Shown in pieces: positions 1 through 5,885 of a stretch of 11,541 nt of DNA. The first letter of the stretch is position 1. The number at the start of each line of letters is the position of its first letter. The translations under genes and the position numbers were made by a program. This DNA comes from Nitrososphaeraceae archaeon (lineage in GTDB: Archaea > Thermoproteota > Nitrososphaeria > Nitrososphaerales > Nitrososphaeraceae). Where the stretch lies: assembly GCA_025936955.1 (NCBI GenBank), contig JAICSL010000025.1:1-11541 (forward strand), written 5' to 3'. The notes below the pieces were generated by a model. It did not search any database. It saw only the letters and a list, made by a program, of their open reading frames with translations, and was not told the DNA's origin.

Positions 1-1
1 A

Positions 2-205
2 AAAACGACAACCGCTACGGTAGCAGTATCATCATCATTATTAACACCATCGACTTCTCCTTCGTTAAGGAAGAATAGTAAAGACTTTATCAATAATAAT
101 AATCAAAGAAGGAAAATACCAAAACGGTTTATTCCATGGCTGCTTTTCGTATTACTTACAATTACCGTAGCGTTGATGGTGTATGCTTCACATGGGTTTT
201 TTTAA
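2..205 (+). CDS. 3' end of a gene for a protein with a C-terminal membrane anchor (partial)
   Basis: The reading frame is open from the left edge to TAA at 203-205 and gives 67 residues; the start lies outside the window. The visible part begins with a Thr/Ser/Pro-rich stretch, continues with an Asn run and a basic cluster (QRRKIPKR), and ends in one hydrophobic segment (FIPWLLFVLLTITVALMVYA) followed by only five residues. A basic patch before a terminal hydrophobic helix fits a C-terminal anchor with its basic side in the cytoplasm, either tail-anchored or the anchor of a surface protein with a Ser/Thr-rich stalk. The missing N-terminus would decide. Seven T residues at 197-203 overlap the last codons and the stop and could also be the transcription end signal. 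No family is recognisable. Confidence 0.7.
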   Translation, partial: KTTTATVAVSSSLLTPSTSPSLRKNSKDFINNNNQRRKIPKRFIPWLLFVLLTITVALMVYASHGFF

Positions 206-476
206 ACATATGTTATTGAGCCGGTTTACAGATGGCTCACCGGTCAGATAAGCCTCTACAGATCTAGCGCATATCATCTTCGCTAATAGCGATGGATGGC
301 GATAAGAATTACATACATAAGTTAATCTGCTGTTGCAATTTGAGCGAAAACAACAATCGTATGTATCATAATCTAAATTAGTTTTTCAGGTCAGTATTAG
401 ACCGGAAGCTAATAGAAGAACAGCATTGATATTAGTAGATGTAAATAAAAAAATAATAAAGCAGGTTACTTTTTTC
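206..476. other. intergenic region between convergent genes
   Basis: No gene is seen here. It lies between the converging ends of the membrane-anchored gene and the 477-1049 gene. It contains a small hairpin, TGAGCC (217-222) with GGCTCA (234-239), and a cluster of TAGCG/CGCTA words (265-269, 281-285, 287-291) that can pair with one another in alternative ways. The only assignable signal is the poly-A run at 447-453, which reads as poly-T on the minus strand. Confidence 0.5.
443..457 (-). terminator. poly-T transcription end signal for the 477-1049 gene
   Basis: On the minus strand this reads ATTATTTTTTTATTT, with seven consecutive T, about 24 bases after the TGA stop. Archaeal RNA polymerase is known to stop at such T runs without needing a hairpin. 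The assignment rests on position and composition only. Confidence 0.5.
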
Positions 477-1049
477 TCATTTCCATTCCCAGCCTACAGT
501 ACTGCCATTTCCTGCGTTGTCATTTTGATCTTTGAATACTATTACCAAATTGTTAACAATGCTAAGTTTGCCGCTTGAAGTGGTATGGAAAAACGCAGTG
601 CCATTATCTCTTGTTGTTCCATTAGCATCAGCATGTCCTAGAGAGTAAAATTTGTAAGTTCCATTTTCTCCATCAGTTGTAGTTATAACTGCATGTCCGG
701 TTAATTCAGCAAAGCCATCACTTCTGGGTACAATAAAGACAGTTCCATTAGCTGAAAAGCTAACACCTTTCACTATTCCACTACCTGAATAAGATGTTTG
801 CAACCCTTGAGTACCATTGACAACTACTGGCTTTGGAGGTGTGGCCATATCATGTTCTACAAAAACTGGATTTCCCAAAGTTAGGTTAGTTGAATTGGCT
901 TGTTGAGTTGTTGAGAGGGTAGTTTCATTTTGTGCCGTAGCCATCTGTATTTGAAGAGGTATTGGCGCCACTATCGTATATGACAATCCGCCAATAAGAG
1001 ATATAGCTGCTACGTGTACGGTGAACAAAAGAAGTAATTGATTATTCAT
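477..1049 (-). CDS. secreted protein with many N-glycosylation sequons
   Basis: The product is 190 residues when read from ATG at 1049-1047. An upstream in-frame TTG at 1073 would add eight residues, but a TATA box (TTTTATATT, 1080-1072) is centred about 27 bases before the ATG, so the ATG fits a leaderless transcript and the TTG would lie inside the box. Residues 4-40 form a hydrophobic export signal ending near ATAQ. The mature part has nine Asn-X-Ser/Thr sequons (N41, N52, N55, N78, N101, N129, N143, N149, N181), no cysteine and a predicted strand-rich pattern, and it ends GWEWK. The C-terminal layout (SGKLSIVNNLVIVFKDQ...WEWK) resembles, from memory, a secreted family common in soil ammonia-oxidising archaea, possibly a small beta-barrel. 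No function is known to me. It is divergent from the 1253 gene. Confidence 0.75.
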   Translation of the reverse strand: MNNQLLLLFTVHVAAISLIGGLSYTIVAPIPLQIQMATAQNETTLSTTQQANSTNLTLGNPVFVEHDMATPPKPVVVNGTQGLQTSYSGSGIVKGVSFSANGTVFIVPRSDGFAELTGHAVITTTDGENGTYKFYSLGHADANGTTRDNGTAFFHTTSSGKLSIVNNLVIVFKDQNDNAGNGSTVGWEWK

Positions 1050-1071
1050 AAACAAAATCGAAATCAGCTGC

Positions 1072-1080
1072 AATATAAAA
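1072..1080 (-). promoter_or_regulatory. TATA box of the 477-1049 gene
   Basis: The minus strand reads TTTTATATT, centred about 27 bases upstream of ATG 1049. This is the archaeal TATA-to-start distance for a leaderless mRNA and is the main reason for choosing the ATG over TTG 1073. Confidence 0.6.
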
Positions 1081-1220
1081 AGTATACTGGTATACCATCT
1101 CCTCTTCCTCTCCTTTTGTAGTTATATTATTAAAAGAATTAAACAAATGTTATTTTATGAATATCGTTATTGTAAATAGCATTCTTTAGATATTGTATAT
1201 CTTTTACTATTATTTCGATA

Positions 1221-1230
1221 TTTTTAAATA
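1221..1230 (+). promoter_or_regulatory. TATA box of the 1253 gene
   Basis: TTTTTAAATA is centred about 27 bases before ATG 1253, which predicts transcription starting at or next to the start codon. No Shine-Dalgarno sequence precedes the ATG, which agrees with a leaderless message. With the box at 1072-1080 it makes a divergent promoter pair in a gap of about 200 bases. Confidence 0.6.
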
Positions 1231-1252
1231 AAATACAGCTTAAAATTTTCCC

Positions 1253-2005
1253 ATGAATAAAACTGGACTTGTTGTCCTAGCGTTAACACTACTATCATCT
1301 TCTGTAGCTGCCATTGTTTTTCCTCAATCTATCAACGCACAGCTAATGCAGCAGCGAAATCTACAGCAGAACATTTATCTATTAAGGCAAATTTTTATCG
1401 GCTGGGAACAACAGTTAGCACAATCCAGCCCCCAAGAACGACAGGATTTAATTTCAAGCTGGCAACAAGGGGAGTTCAATAGGCTTGTACAAGAAGATCC
1501 TCAAACTCGTCTTTCCGAAATAAACTTACTTCAACAGACAATGTCACCACAATTAGCGCAGCTGATATTGTATCCGGTATTATCACAATTAGCTCAATCA
1601 AATGGAATTTCAAATAATTCCGGTAATCTGCCTTCTAATCCAACATCATCGCCTACAGGCCTCTCAGCTCCAGAGCAACAAGCATATAATCTTGGCTATC
1701 AAGATGGATATCATTCTGGAACAACAGCCAAGCCATCTATATGTATGATATTAGGTACAAGCATGCCATCACTTGATAGCGATTGTGCTTTGGAGCAGCA
1801 ATTTCAACAGGCCTATAGTGCAGGTTTTCAAGCCGGGATTACTGCAGCAGGAAACTCTATACATCAAGGTAAAGTGCCACCTCATCCAATAGGACAGACA
1901 GGCGGTTCAAGTAGCAAGTTCAATCCCTATGGAACTTTTGATTATTGTCTTGCAAATCCAGATACAGAGTCTAACTGTGAAGCTCAGAGAAGATCGAACA
2001 GATAG
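1253..2005 (+). CDS. secreted Gln-rich protein with two AYxxGF/Y repeats and four Cys
   Basis: The product has 250 residues. Residues 1-30 are an export signal (NK, hydrophobic core GLVVLALTLLSSSVAAIVF, likely cut after INA). Residues 31-120 are helical and very rich in Gln (QQRNLQQN, WEQQLAQ, NLLQQ, SQLAQS). A Ser/Pro/Asn linker follows at about 118-140. Two related copies then appear, QAYNLGYQDGYHSG (143-156) and QAYSAGFQAGITAAG (186-200). There are four cysteines at 164, 178, 232 and 242, probably two disulphides outside the cell. No membrane anchor follows the signal, so the protein is probably released or bound to the surface layer. The family is not recognised. The neighbours on both sides are also exported. 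Confidence 0.75.
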   Translation: MNKTGLVVLALTLLSSSVAAIVFPQSINAQLMQQRNLQQNIYLLRQIFIGWEQQLAQSSPQERQDLISSWQQGEFNRLVQEDPQTRLSEINLLQQTMSPQLAQLILYPVLSQLAQSNGISNNSGNLPSNPTSSPTGLSAPEQQAYNLGYQDGYHSGTTAKPSICMILGTSMPSLDSDCALEQQFQQAYSAGFQAGITAAGNSIHQGKVPPHPIGQTGGSSSKFNPYGTFDYCLANPDTESNCEAQRRSNR

Positions 2006-2227
2006 AAGAGGCAGTACTTACACCATTTTTTGCAAATCTTCTTGAATATTCATTCATTTGGAACTGACTGACTCTAAGACTCTATTATTTAATTATCCAT
2101 GTTAGTGAAACAGTGGGACTTGAACATTACTGGTTGATAGATTAACATTTTGGGATTCTTTGAACCTATAAATGTGTCTTCTTTTCTAATGGCGTTATTA
2201 GCCTTAGTAGAGTTTACGAGTAAATTC

Positions 2228-2245
2228 AACTTCATAGATGAAGTT
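2228..2245. repeat. perfect 8-bp inverted repeat followed by a pyrimidine tract
   Basis: AACTTCAT and ATGAAGTT are separated by two bases (AG). On the plus strand it is followed by ATTCTTCTTCT. It could be a terminator-like hairpin or a protein-binding dyad. Confidence 0.4.
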
Positions 2246-2505
2246 ATTCTTCTTCTAATGCCATTCTAATTATTATACCTACTAAACTAATGTAGAATTA
2301 AGTTTTGGTGCTATTATCGCTTTCTTTATAAAGCAAAAATGGGAGTTGATCTTTAATTATCTACTTTTATATTTCAAACAAAATAATTTTCTTATGTGTA
2401 TTATAGTGATAGCTTTCTAGATAGAATATTGTTTATGGTAAACAAAGAAGAATAGTATGTCACAAAATGATGATAGCATCAAGCTTTAGAAAAAAGACCG
2501 CTAAG

Positions 2506-2514
2506 CTAAAATAC
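2506..2514 (+). promoter_or_regulatory. possible TATA element of the 2545 gene
   Basis: CTAAAATAC is centred about 35 bases before ATG 2545, which would give a short leader of roughly 9 bases. It is a weaker match than the other boxes in this window. A dyad AGCAT-ATG-ATGCT (2518-2530) lies between it and the start codon, where an operator could act. Confidence 0.3.
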
Positions 2515-2544
2515 TGCAGCATATGATGCTTGTATCTAAGATAA

Positions 2545-4896
2545 ATGACGTATAAAAAAAAGTTAAGAGTATTTACTACTTTAATCTTTGCCATATTGTT
2601 GATGACATTTGGTACTATTCTCAGTGCATCAAATCAACAAAGGACAATGGCTTTCTCAAGCGTGTCAACAAGTATTACAGAGATGCCATCATTTTCCCAA
2701 TCGGAGCGATGTGATGAGTCTGGTCAGGGAACTAATTCTTCGTCCTGTACTGACATTATTTTTTCCTCCTCGTCCCGATCCACTTCAGTCTCAGAATCAG
2801 GTCCTGATAATGCTAGTGCCATAGGAAGTGGTGAAATTACAGTTACACCGACAGCCGACCAACAGATCGAATGTGATGAATCAGGCCCTGGAGATAATAA
2901 TGCAGGGTGTCTAAATGTAGAGCAGTTTCATGACTTTCCATCTCAGACAATTACAGGTACGGCTTCAGATAATGCCGACATTCAACAGAATAATAAAGCT
3001 GAACAGACATTCACAATGGTTCAGCAACTGCAGTGTGATGAATCAGGCCCTGGAGATAATAATGCGGCTTGTTCTAATAGTGCTTCCAACTCTGCTAGTT
3101 CATTACAAGATAGTACAGCTACAGCCTCAGGTAATGGTAATATTAAGCAAGTCAACAATATCAAATTAACTCAATCACAAGATCAGCAACTGCAGTGTGA
3201 TGAATCAGGCCCAGGCGATAATTTGGCGAGTTGCAGTAATGACGCTACAAACCAAGCTGATTCTATAACCCAGATAAATACAGGTACAGGCAACGGCAAT
3301 ATCAACCAAGGTAATAATGCGAATATAATACAGACAGCAAAGCAGCAAGATGAATGTAATGAATCTGGTCCTGGAGATAACACAGCAACATGTCAGAATT
3401 CTGCTACCAATATTGTAGGTCCTGTATCACAGACAAATGATGCCACTGGCGATGGAAGCTTTGCTCAAAATAATGACCTTAAAATATCACAAACAGAAGG
3501 CCAGCAAAATAAATGTGGTGGCTTGGGATTTGGAGACAATACTGCTACATGTCAGAACGCTGCCATAAGCACTGTGGGGGCTGTATCCCAGACAAATGGA
3601 CAAAGCTTGGAAGTTAATCAGAATACAGAACAAAATAACCATTGCAATATTGATTCTGTGTGTTCTAATACTGCCACAGAGGATGTTGAAGGTATAAACA
3701 GCGGTAGTGTTAGTCAAGATGCCAATCAAAACAATGATTGTATATTTGGGTCTACGTGTACTAATACAGCTTCTGCTTCAGTTATAGATGATGGTAGCAA
3801 TAATGGAAACGCCAATACAAACCAAGAGATAACACAAAACAACCTGTGTATGTTTAATTCTAATTGCGCAAATGATGGTTCAGCTACCGGTACTACATCA
3901 TCTTCTAATACCCAATCTAACAAGTGTTTTATCAATAGTGATTGTCATAATACTGGCGTAAATAACAATACGGTATGTATAGCTGGTTCAAACTGTGATA
4001 ACAGTGGTACTGATAGCCAGGTAATAGGTGTAGCAGCTGATGATTGCTCATCATCTGATACTGGTAGAACAGTATGTATTGGTTCATTAAGATTCGGTGA
4101 TAGTAGTAGTACTGAATCTTCTGACTCTGCAGTCACACCAACTACTGCCACTAATCCAGTCCAAAAAACATCCACTTCAGATTCAGTTCCAGAAGGACAA
4201 CAACAGCAGCAACGACAAAATGCATTACCCATAATAGATAATGGAAATACAAATAACAACAATGATGCCAAATTTATTCCTGTCAGCAGAGGAGTTACAA
4301 CAACAACTACTCATACAGCATCTACTACTTCATCTGCATCTACACATTCTTCTGATGTATCAAATCAAGCACCCACACCTGACAAAAACAAGATAGCAGC
4401 AACAACAATATCAAAAGATGGTAATGTTGATAATAATAAACAAAAAGTAAATACTCTTTTGGATACTAGGACCAACCACCACGGTGATAATAATGCTGCT
4501 GCAAATATAGACAATGGTAATGACGGAAGTAATAAAGACGATAATATGAAAAGTAACGGCAATGGAGTTAGTAAGAAAGATCATAGTGATGATGTAAAGA
4601 TACATGATAGCATTACCTCAAATATAGGTCATAGTGGAAGTAGCAAAGACCATAACACTGCTAAGGTACATGATAACAACGGTGATACTAAGAAGGACGA
4701 AAGTAAGAAGAGCAATGACAATGGCGGAAGCAAGAAAGATGATAATACTGCTGCAAGGATAGATCATGCTAAGAAAGGCAATGATAAGAAAGACCATAGT
4801 AATAAAGATGATAACACTGCTGCAAAGATACATGATAGCATTACCTCAAAGATAGGTCACAGTGGAAGCAAGAAAGGCAATGACGAGAGTAGCTAG
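2545..4896 (+). CDS. large secreted repeat protein with twelve cysteine pairs, probable surface or fibre protein
   Basis: The product has 783 residues. The start is supported by an export signal right after it (MTYKKKLRVF, then hydrophobic TTLIFAILLMTFGTIL). There are 24 cysteines, all in close pairs. Six CX11C pairs lie at 56/68, 110/122, 164/176, 218/230, 271/283 and 324/336; the middle ones carry the core CDESGPGDNxAxC. Five CX5C pairs follow at 367/373, 399/405, 435/441, 461/467 and 478/484, then 501/511. Before the pairs the motif NIxQxNNxxxxQxxxQQ recurs, an Asn/Gln ladder reminiscent of curlin-type beta-solenoid repeats; this is a visual likeness, not a family match. Residues about 515-640 are Ser/Thr/Gln/Asn-rich. 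Residues about 641-783 are Lys/Asp/His/Asn-rich without hydrophobic anchor or sorting signal. I infer an exported, disulphide-clamped structural or adhesive protein. No catalytic motif is visible and the family is unknown to me. Confidence 0.85.
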   Translation: MTYKKKLRVFTTLIFAILLMTFGTILSASNQQRTMAFSSVSTSITEMPSFSQSERCDESGQGTNSSSCTDIIFSSSSRSTSVSESGPDNASAIGSGEITVTPTADQQIECDESGPGDNNAGCLNVEQFHDFPSQTITGTASDNADIQQNNKAEQTFTMVQQLQCDESGPGDNNAACSNSASNSASSLQDSTATASGNGNIKQVNNIKLTQSQDQQLQCDESGPGDNLASCSNDATNQADSITQINTGTGNGNINQGNNANIIQTAKQQDECNESGPGDNTATCQNSATNIVGPVSQTNDATGDGSFAQNNDLKISQTEGQQNKCGGLGFGDNTATCQNAAISTVGAVSQTNGQSLEVNQNTEQNNHCNIDSVCSNTATEDVEGINSGSVSQDANQNNDCIFGSTCTNTASASVIDDGSNNGNANTNQEITQNNLCMFNSNCANDGSATGTTSSSNTQSNKCFINSDCHNTGVNNNTVCIAGSNCDNSGTDSQVIGVAADDCSSSDTGRTVCIGSLRFGDSSSTESSDSAVTPTTATNPVQKTSTSDSVPEGQQQQQRQNALPIIDNGNTNNNNDAKFIPVSRGVTTTTTHTASTTSSASTHSSDVSNQAPTPDKNKIAATTISKDGNVDNNKQKVNTLLDTRTNHHGDNNAAANIDNGNDGSNKDDNMKSNGNGVSKKDHSDDVKIHDSITSNIGHSGSSKDHNTAKVHDNNGDTKKDESKKSNDNGGSKKDDNTAARIDHAKKGNDKKDHSNKDDNTAAKIHDSITSKIGHSGSKKGNDESS
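2692..3555 (+). repeat. six coding repeats of 53-54 residues with CX11C core
   Basis: Cysteine-pair positions advance by 54, 54, 54, 53 and 53 residues. At the DNA level a 32-base block is identical at 2872-2903 and 3034-3065, and a 29-base block is identical at 3022-3050 and 3184-3212, all at a shift of 162 bases (54 codons). The first unit (CDESGQGTNSSSC) and the sixth (CGGLGFGDNTATC) are the most diverged, so duplication was probably most recent in the middle. Confidence 0.85.
3625..4000 (+). repeat. five coding repeats with CX5C core
   Basis: Units read QNNHCNIDSVCSNTA, QNNDCIFGSTCTNTA, QNNLCMFNSNCANDG, QSNKCFINSDCHNTG and NNTVCIAGSNCDNSG. Spacing between the first cysteines shrinks: 32, 36, 26 and 17 residues. 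They keep the Q-N-N...C...C-x-N frame of the longer repeats but with the inter-cysteine loop cut by six residues, so they look like a shortened version of the same unit. Confidence 0.75.
4596..4868 (+). repeat. duplicated segment in the charged C-terminal tail
   Basis: A 45-base segment at 4596-4640 recurs at 4824-4868 with two mismatches seen by eye. Both copies encode KIHDSITS(N/K)IGHSGS, at residues 685-699 and 761-775. Between them lie shorter related words (KKDD/KKDH, DDNTAA, KVHD), so the tail appears to have grown by internal duplication. Confidence 0.7.
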
Positions 4897-4929
4897 AGGT
4901 AACGCATCCTACTACAACCTACTATGTTA

Positions 4930-4940
4930 TTTCTTTTTTT
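4930..4940 (+). terminator. poly-T transcription end signal of the repeat-protein gene
   Basis: The plus strand reads TTTCTTTTTTT starting about 34 bases after the TAG stop at 4894-4896. A small hairpin (TTCAAA-GAGA-TTTGAA, 4954-4969) follows. A T-rich run just past a stop is the usual archaeal end signal. Confidence 0.5.
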
Positions 4941-5300
4941 AACTACCATTTACTTCAAAGAGATTTGAAATAGTACTAATGATAGACACTCTAATGGAAT
5001 CTTAATTCTTCTATTTTGAATGTGTGCTTAATATTTATAAAATAATCTATTAGTATATAATTACTTTTACGATATTGTTTGCAAAGATTTTGTTTGGATG
5101 TTTCGCTAAATATCTCATCGCATATTACATAGTTAAGTGCTTGTTACTAAGTCTAAATGTATTTTGAATTCATACAAATATTGTTCCTTTATATTTTTGG
5201 ATATTTTCTCAATTAGGAACACTGTCGTTGCGTTTTTTCAGTATTATATACAAGGTTCTATAATACTAGAAGCTGGACTGTAACAGGGACAAGATTAGGA
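4941..5300. other. intergenic region without a recognisable gene
   Basis: AT-rich DNA lies between the repeat-protein gene and the tRNA. TATA-like words occur (for example TTATAAAA near 5036-5043) but no ORF of useful length follows them. A perfect 9-bp inverted repeat (AGTATTATA 5240-5248 with TATAATACT 5259-5267) lies about 35 bases beyond the 3' end of the tRNA. Confidence 0.45.
5240..5267. repeat. 9-bp inverted repeat downstream of tRNA-Arg
   Basis: AGTATTATA and TATAATACT pair perfectly across a ten-base loop. On the minus strand it is followed by GAAAAAACG rather than a T run, so it is not a standard terminator for the tRNA. It might mark the tRNA 3' trailer, or be chance in AT-rich DNA. 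Confidence 0.35.
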
Positions 5301-5375
5301 TGGGCCCAGAGGGACTCGAACCCTCGACCAACTGCTCCGCAGGCAGCCATTCTATCCAAGCTGAACTATGGACCC
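5301..5375 (-). tRNA. tRNA-Arg (anticodon GCG)
   Basis: Read on the minus strand the 75 bases fold as a full cloverleaf. The acceptor stem is GGGTCCA with TGGGCCC (one G-T pair). T8 and A9 are followed by the D stem GTTC/GAAT and a ten-base D loop containing GG. The anticodon stem is GCTGC/GCAGT and the loop CTGCGGA, which places GCG at positions 34-36. The T stem is GAGGG/CCCTC with loop TTCGAGT. The discriminator base is A and the next bases are TCC, so CCA is not encoded and must be added after transcription. GCG reads the arginine codons CGC and CGT. There is no intron. The gene stands alone; no clear TATA box was found at the expected distance upstream. Confidence 0.93.
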
Positions 5376-5392
5376 ATGAGAATTCAAATTCT

Positions 5393-5409
5393 GATTCTTA
5401 TCAAGAATC
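5393..5409. repeat. 7-bp inverted repeat just upstream of tRNA-Arg
   Basis: GATTCTT and AAGAATC flank ATC. It sits 18-34 bases before the tRNA 5' end, where the core promoter would lie, and it overlaps the only weak TATA-like word there (TTGATAAG on the minus strand). It could be a processing hairpin in a leader or a promoter dyad. Confidence 0.35.
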
Positions 5410-5460
5410 TAAGATGATCTATCATTTAATGGTAATCATGAGTAAATATACTGTCCTATG

Positions 5461-5550
5461 ATTAAAACTGATCAAAAATATTGATAATTGTTGTAAGCTC
5501 AAAAGAAGGAATCGATGCCGATTCCATTAGTATCAATATTACATTGAGCA
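5461..5550 (-). ncRNA. candidate small structured RNA (nested hairpins, T-run end)
   Basis: Two perfect inverted repeats are nested: AATATTGATA/TATCAATATT (5477-5486 with 5531-5540) and GGAATCG/CGATTCC (5508-5514 with 5519-5525, loop ATGC). A third match, GCTCAA (5497-5502) with TTGAGC (5544-5549), would cross the outer stem and form a pseudoknot or an alternative fold. On the minus strand a TATA box (TTTATAA, 5577-5571) is centred about 26 bases before 5548, and the outer stem is followed directly by TTTTT and then a second TTTT. Promoter, structure and end signal therefore line up on one strand. The element could instead be the 3' region of the zinc-ribbon gene. There is no match to a known RNA family that I can name, and no C/D-box pair was found. 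Confidence 0.4.
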
Positions 5551-5570
5551 AAGATGCTTTCTTTCCTAAC

Positions 5571-5577
5571 TTATAAA
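5571..5577 (-). promoter_or_regulatory. TATA box facing the structured element
   Basis: The minus strand reads TTTATAA. It lies about 60 bases after the stop of the zinc-ribbon gene, and the predicted start near 5548 begins just before the nested hairpins. No ORF follows it closely. Confidence 0.35.
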
Positions 5578-5632
5578 CAATTTGGGATCCTTGATGCAAG
5601 TTCAGAATGTAAGAAGTGATTGATATATTGGG

Positions 5633-5860
5633 TCAGTAATAGACTGGCGATGGATAATAAACAAAATTTGGAAGAGATAGTACTTTTTGCTGAGATAGCT
5701 CGCCGTTCGCAAAAATTAAGCAATTGCAAAAGTCACATCTGACTACCAGATTGTTCGTTTTTGTAGGTTTTAGTATCGATTTCGAATTACATAATGGACA
5801 GACTTTCTCTCGGATCCAAGGAAATATGTATGTCGAGGACATAATAGTGTTATTAAACAT
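5633..5860 (-). CDS. small zinc-ribbon protein
   Basis: The product is 75 residues with two cysteine knuckles, CPLC (21-24) and CDFC (42-45), separated by 17 residues, plus C47. The second knuckle runs on as NCLIFANGE. The pattern CPxC...LVVRCDxCxxxIFxxG is a typical single zinc ribbon, found in many small archaeal proteins that bind nucleic acid or other proteins. The tail is rich in Tyr and Pro (FVYYPSPVYY). A TATA box (TTTATAA, 5885-5879) is centred 22 bases before ATG 5860, a little close, so translation from the in-frame ATG at 5842 (69 residues, both knuckles kept) is also possible. The function is unknown and no partner gene is adjacent. Confidence 0.65.
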   Translation of the reverse strand: MFNNTIMSSTYIFPWIREKVCPLCNSKSILKPTKTNNLVVRCDFCNCLIFANGELSQQKVLSLPNFVYYPSPVYY

Positions 5861-5878
5861 TATAATAGATGATATGTA

Positions 5879-5885
5879 TTATAAA
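5879..5885 (-). promoter_or_regulatory. TATA box of the zinc-ribbon gene
   Basis: The minus strand reads TTTATAA. The predicted transcription start, about 26 bases on, falls near 5856, between the two possible start codons ATG 5860 and ATG 5842. That is why the start of this gene is uncertain. Confidence 0.5.

Larger units (their letters stand above)
2006..2544. other. 539-base intergenic region before the large repeat protein
   Basis: No credible gene is visible; the longest start-to-stop runs noticed are about 26 codons. It holds a T run (2023-2028) just after the upstream stop, a TATA-like CTATAAAT near 2166-2173, a perfect 18-base hairpin at 2228-2245, and a short dyad AGCAT-ATG-ATGCT (2518-2530) just before the next start. 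Its length may reflect regulated expression of the 783-residue protein, but that is an inference. Confidence 0.45.

Noticed and set aside
2189..2269. 26-codon plus-strand ORF in the long intergenic gap
   Set aside because: Too short, no suitable promoter distance, and it overlaps the hairpin at 2228-2245.
2692..4000. CRISPR-like spacing of repeats
   Set aside because: The repeats are in-frame coding units with 162-base periodicity and diverged copies, not short identical repeats with unique spacers.
3487..4833. Several minus-strand ORFs of 64-108 codons opposite the repeat protein
   Set aside because: They are shadows of a low-complexity coding region whose codon pattern leaves antisense frames open. 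The plus-strand gene explains the sequence with signal peptide and regular repeats.
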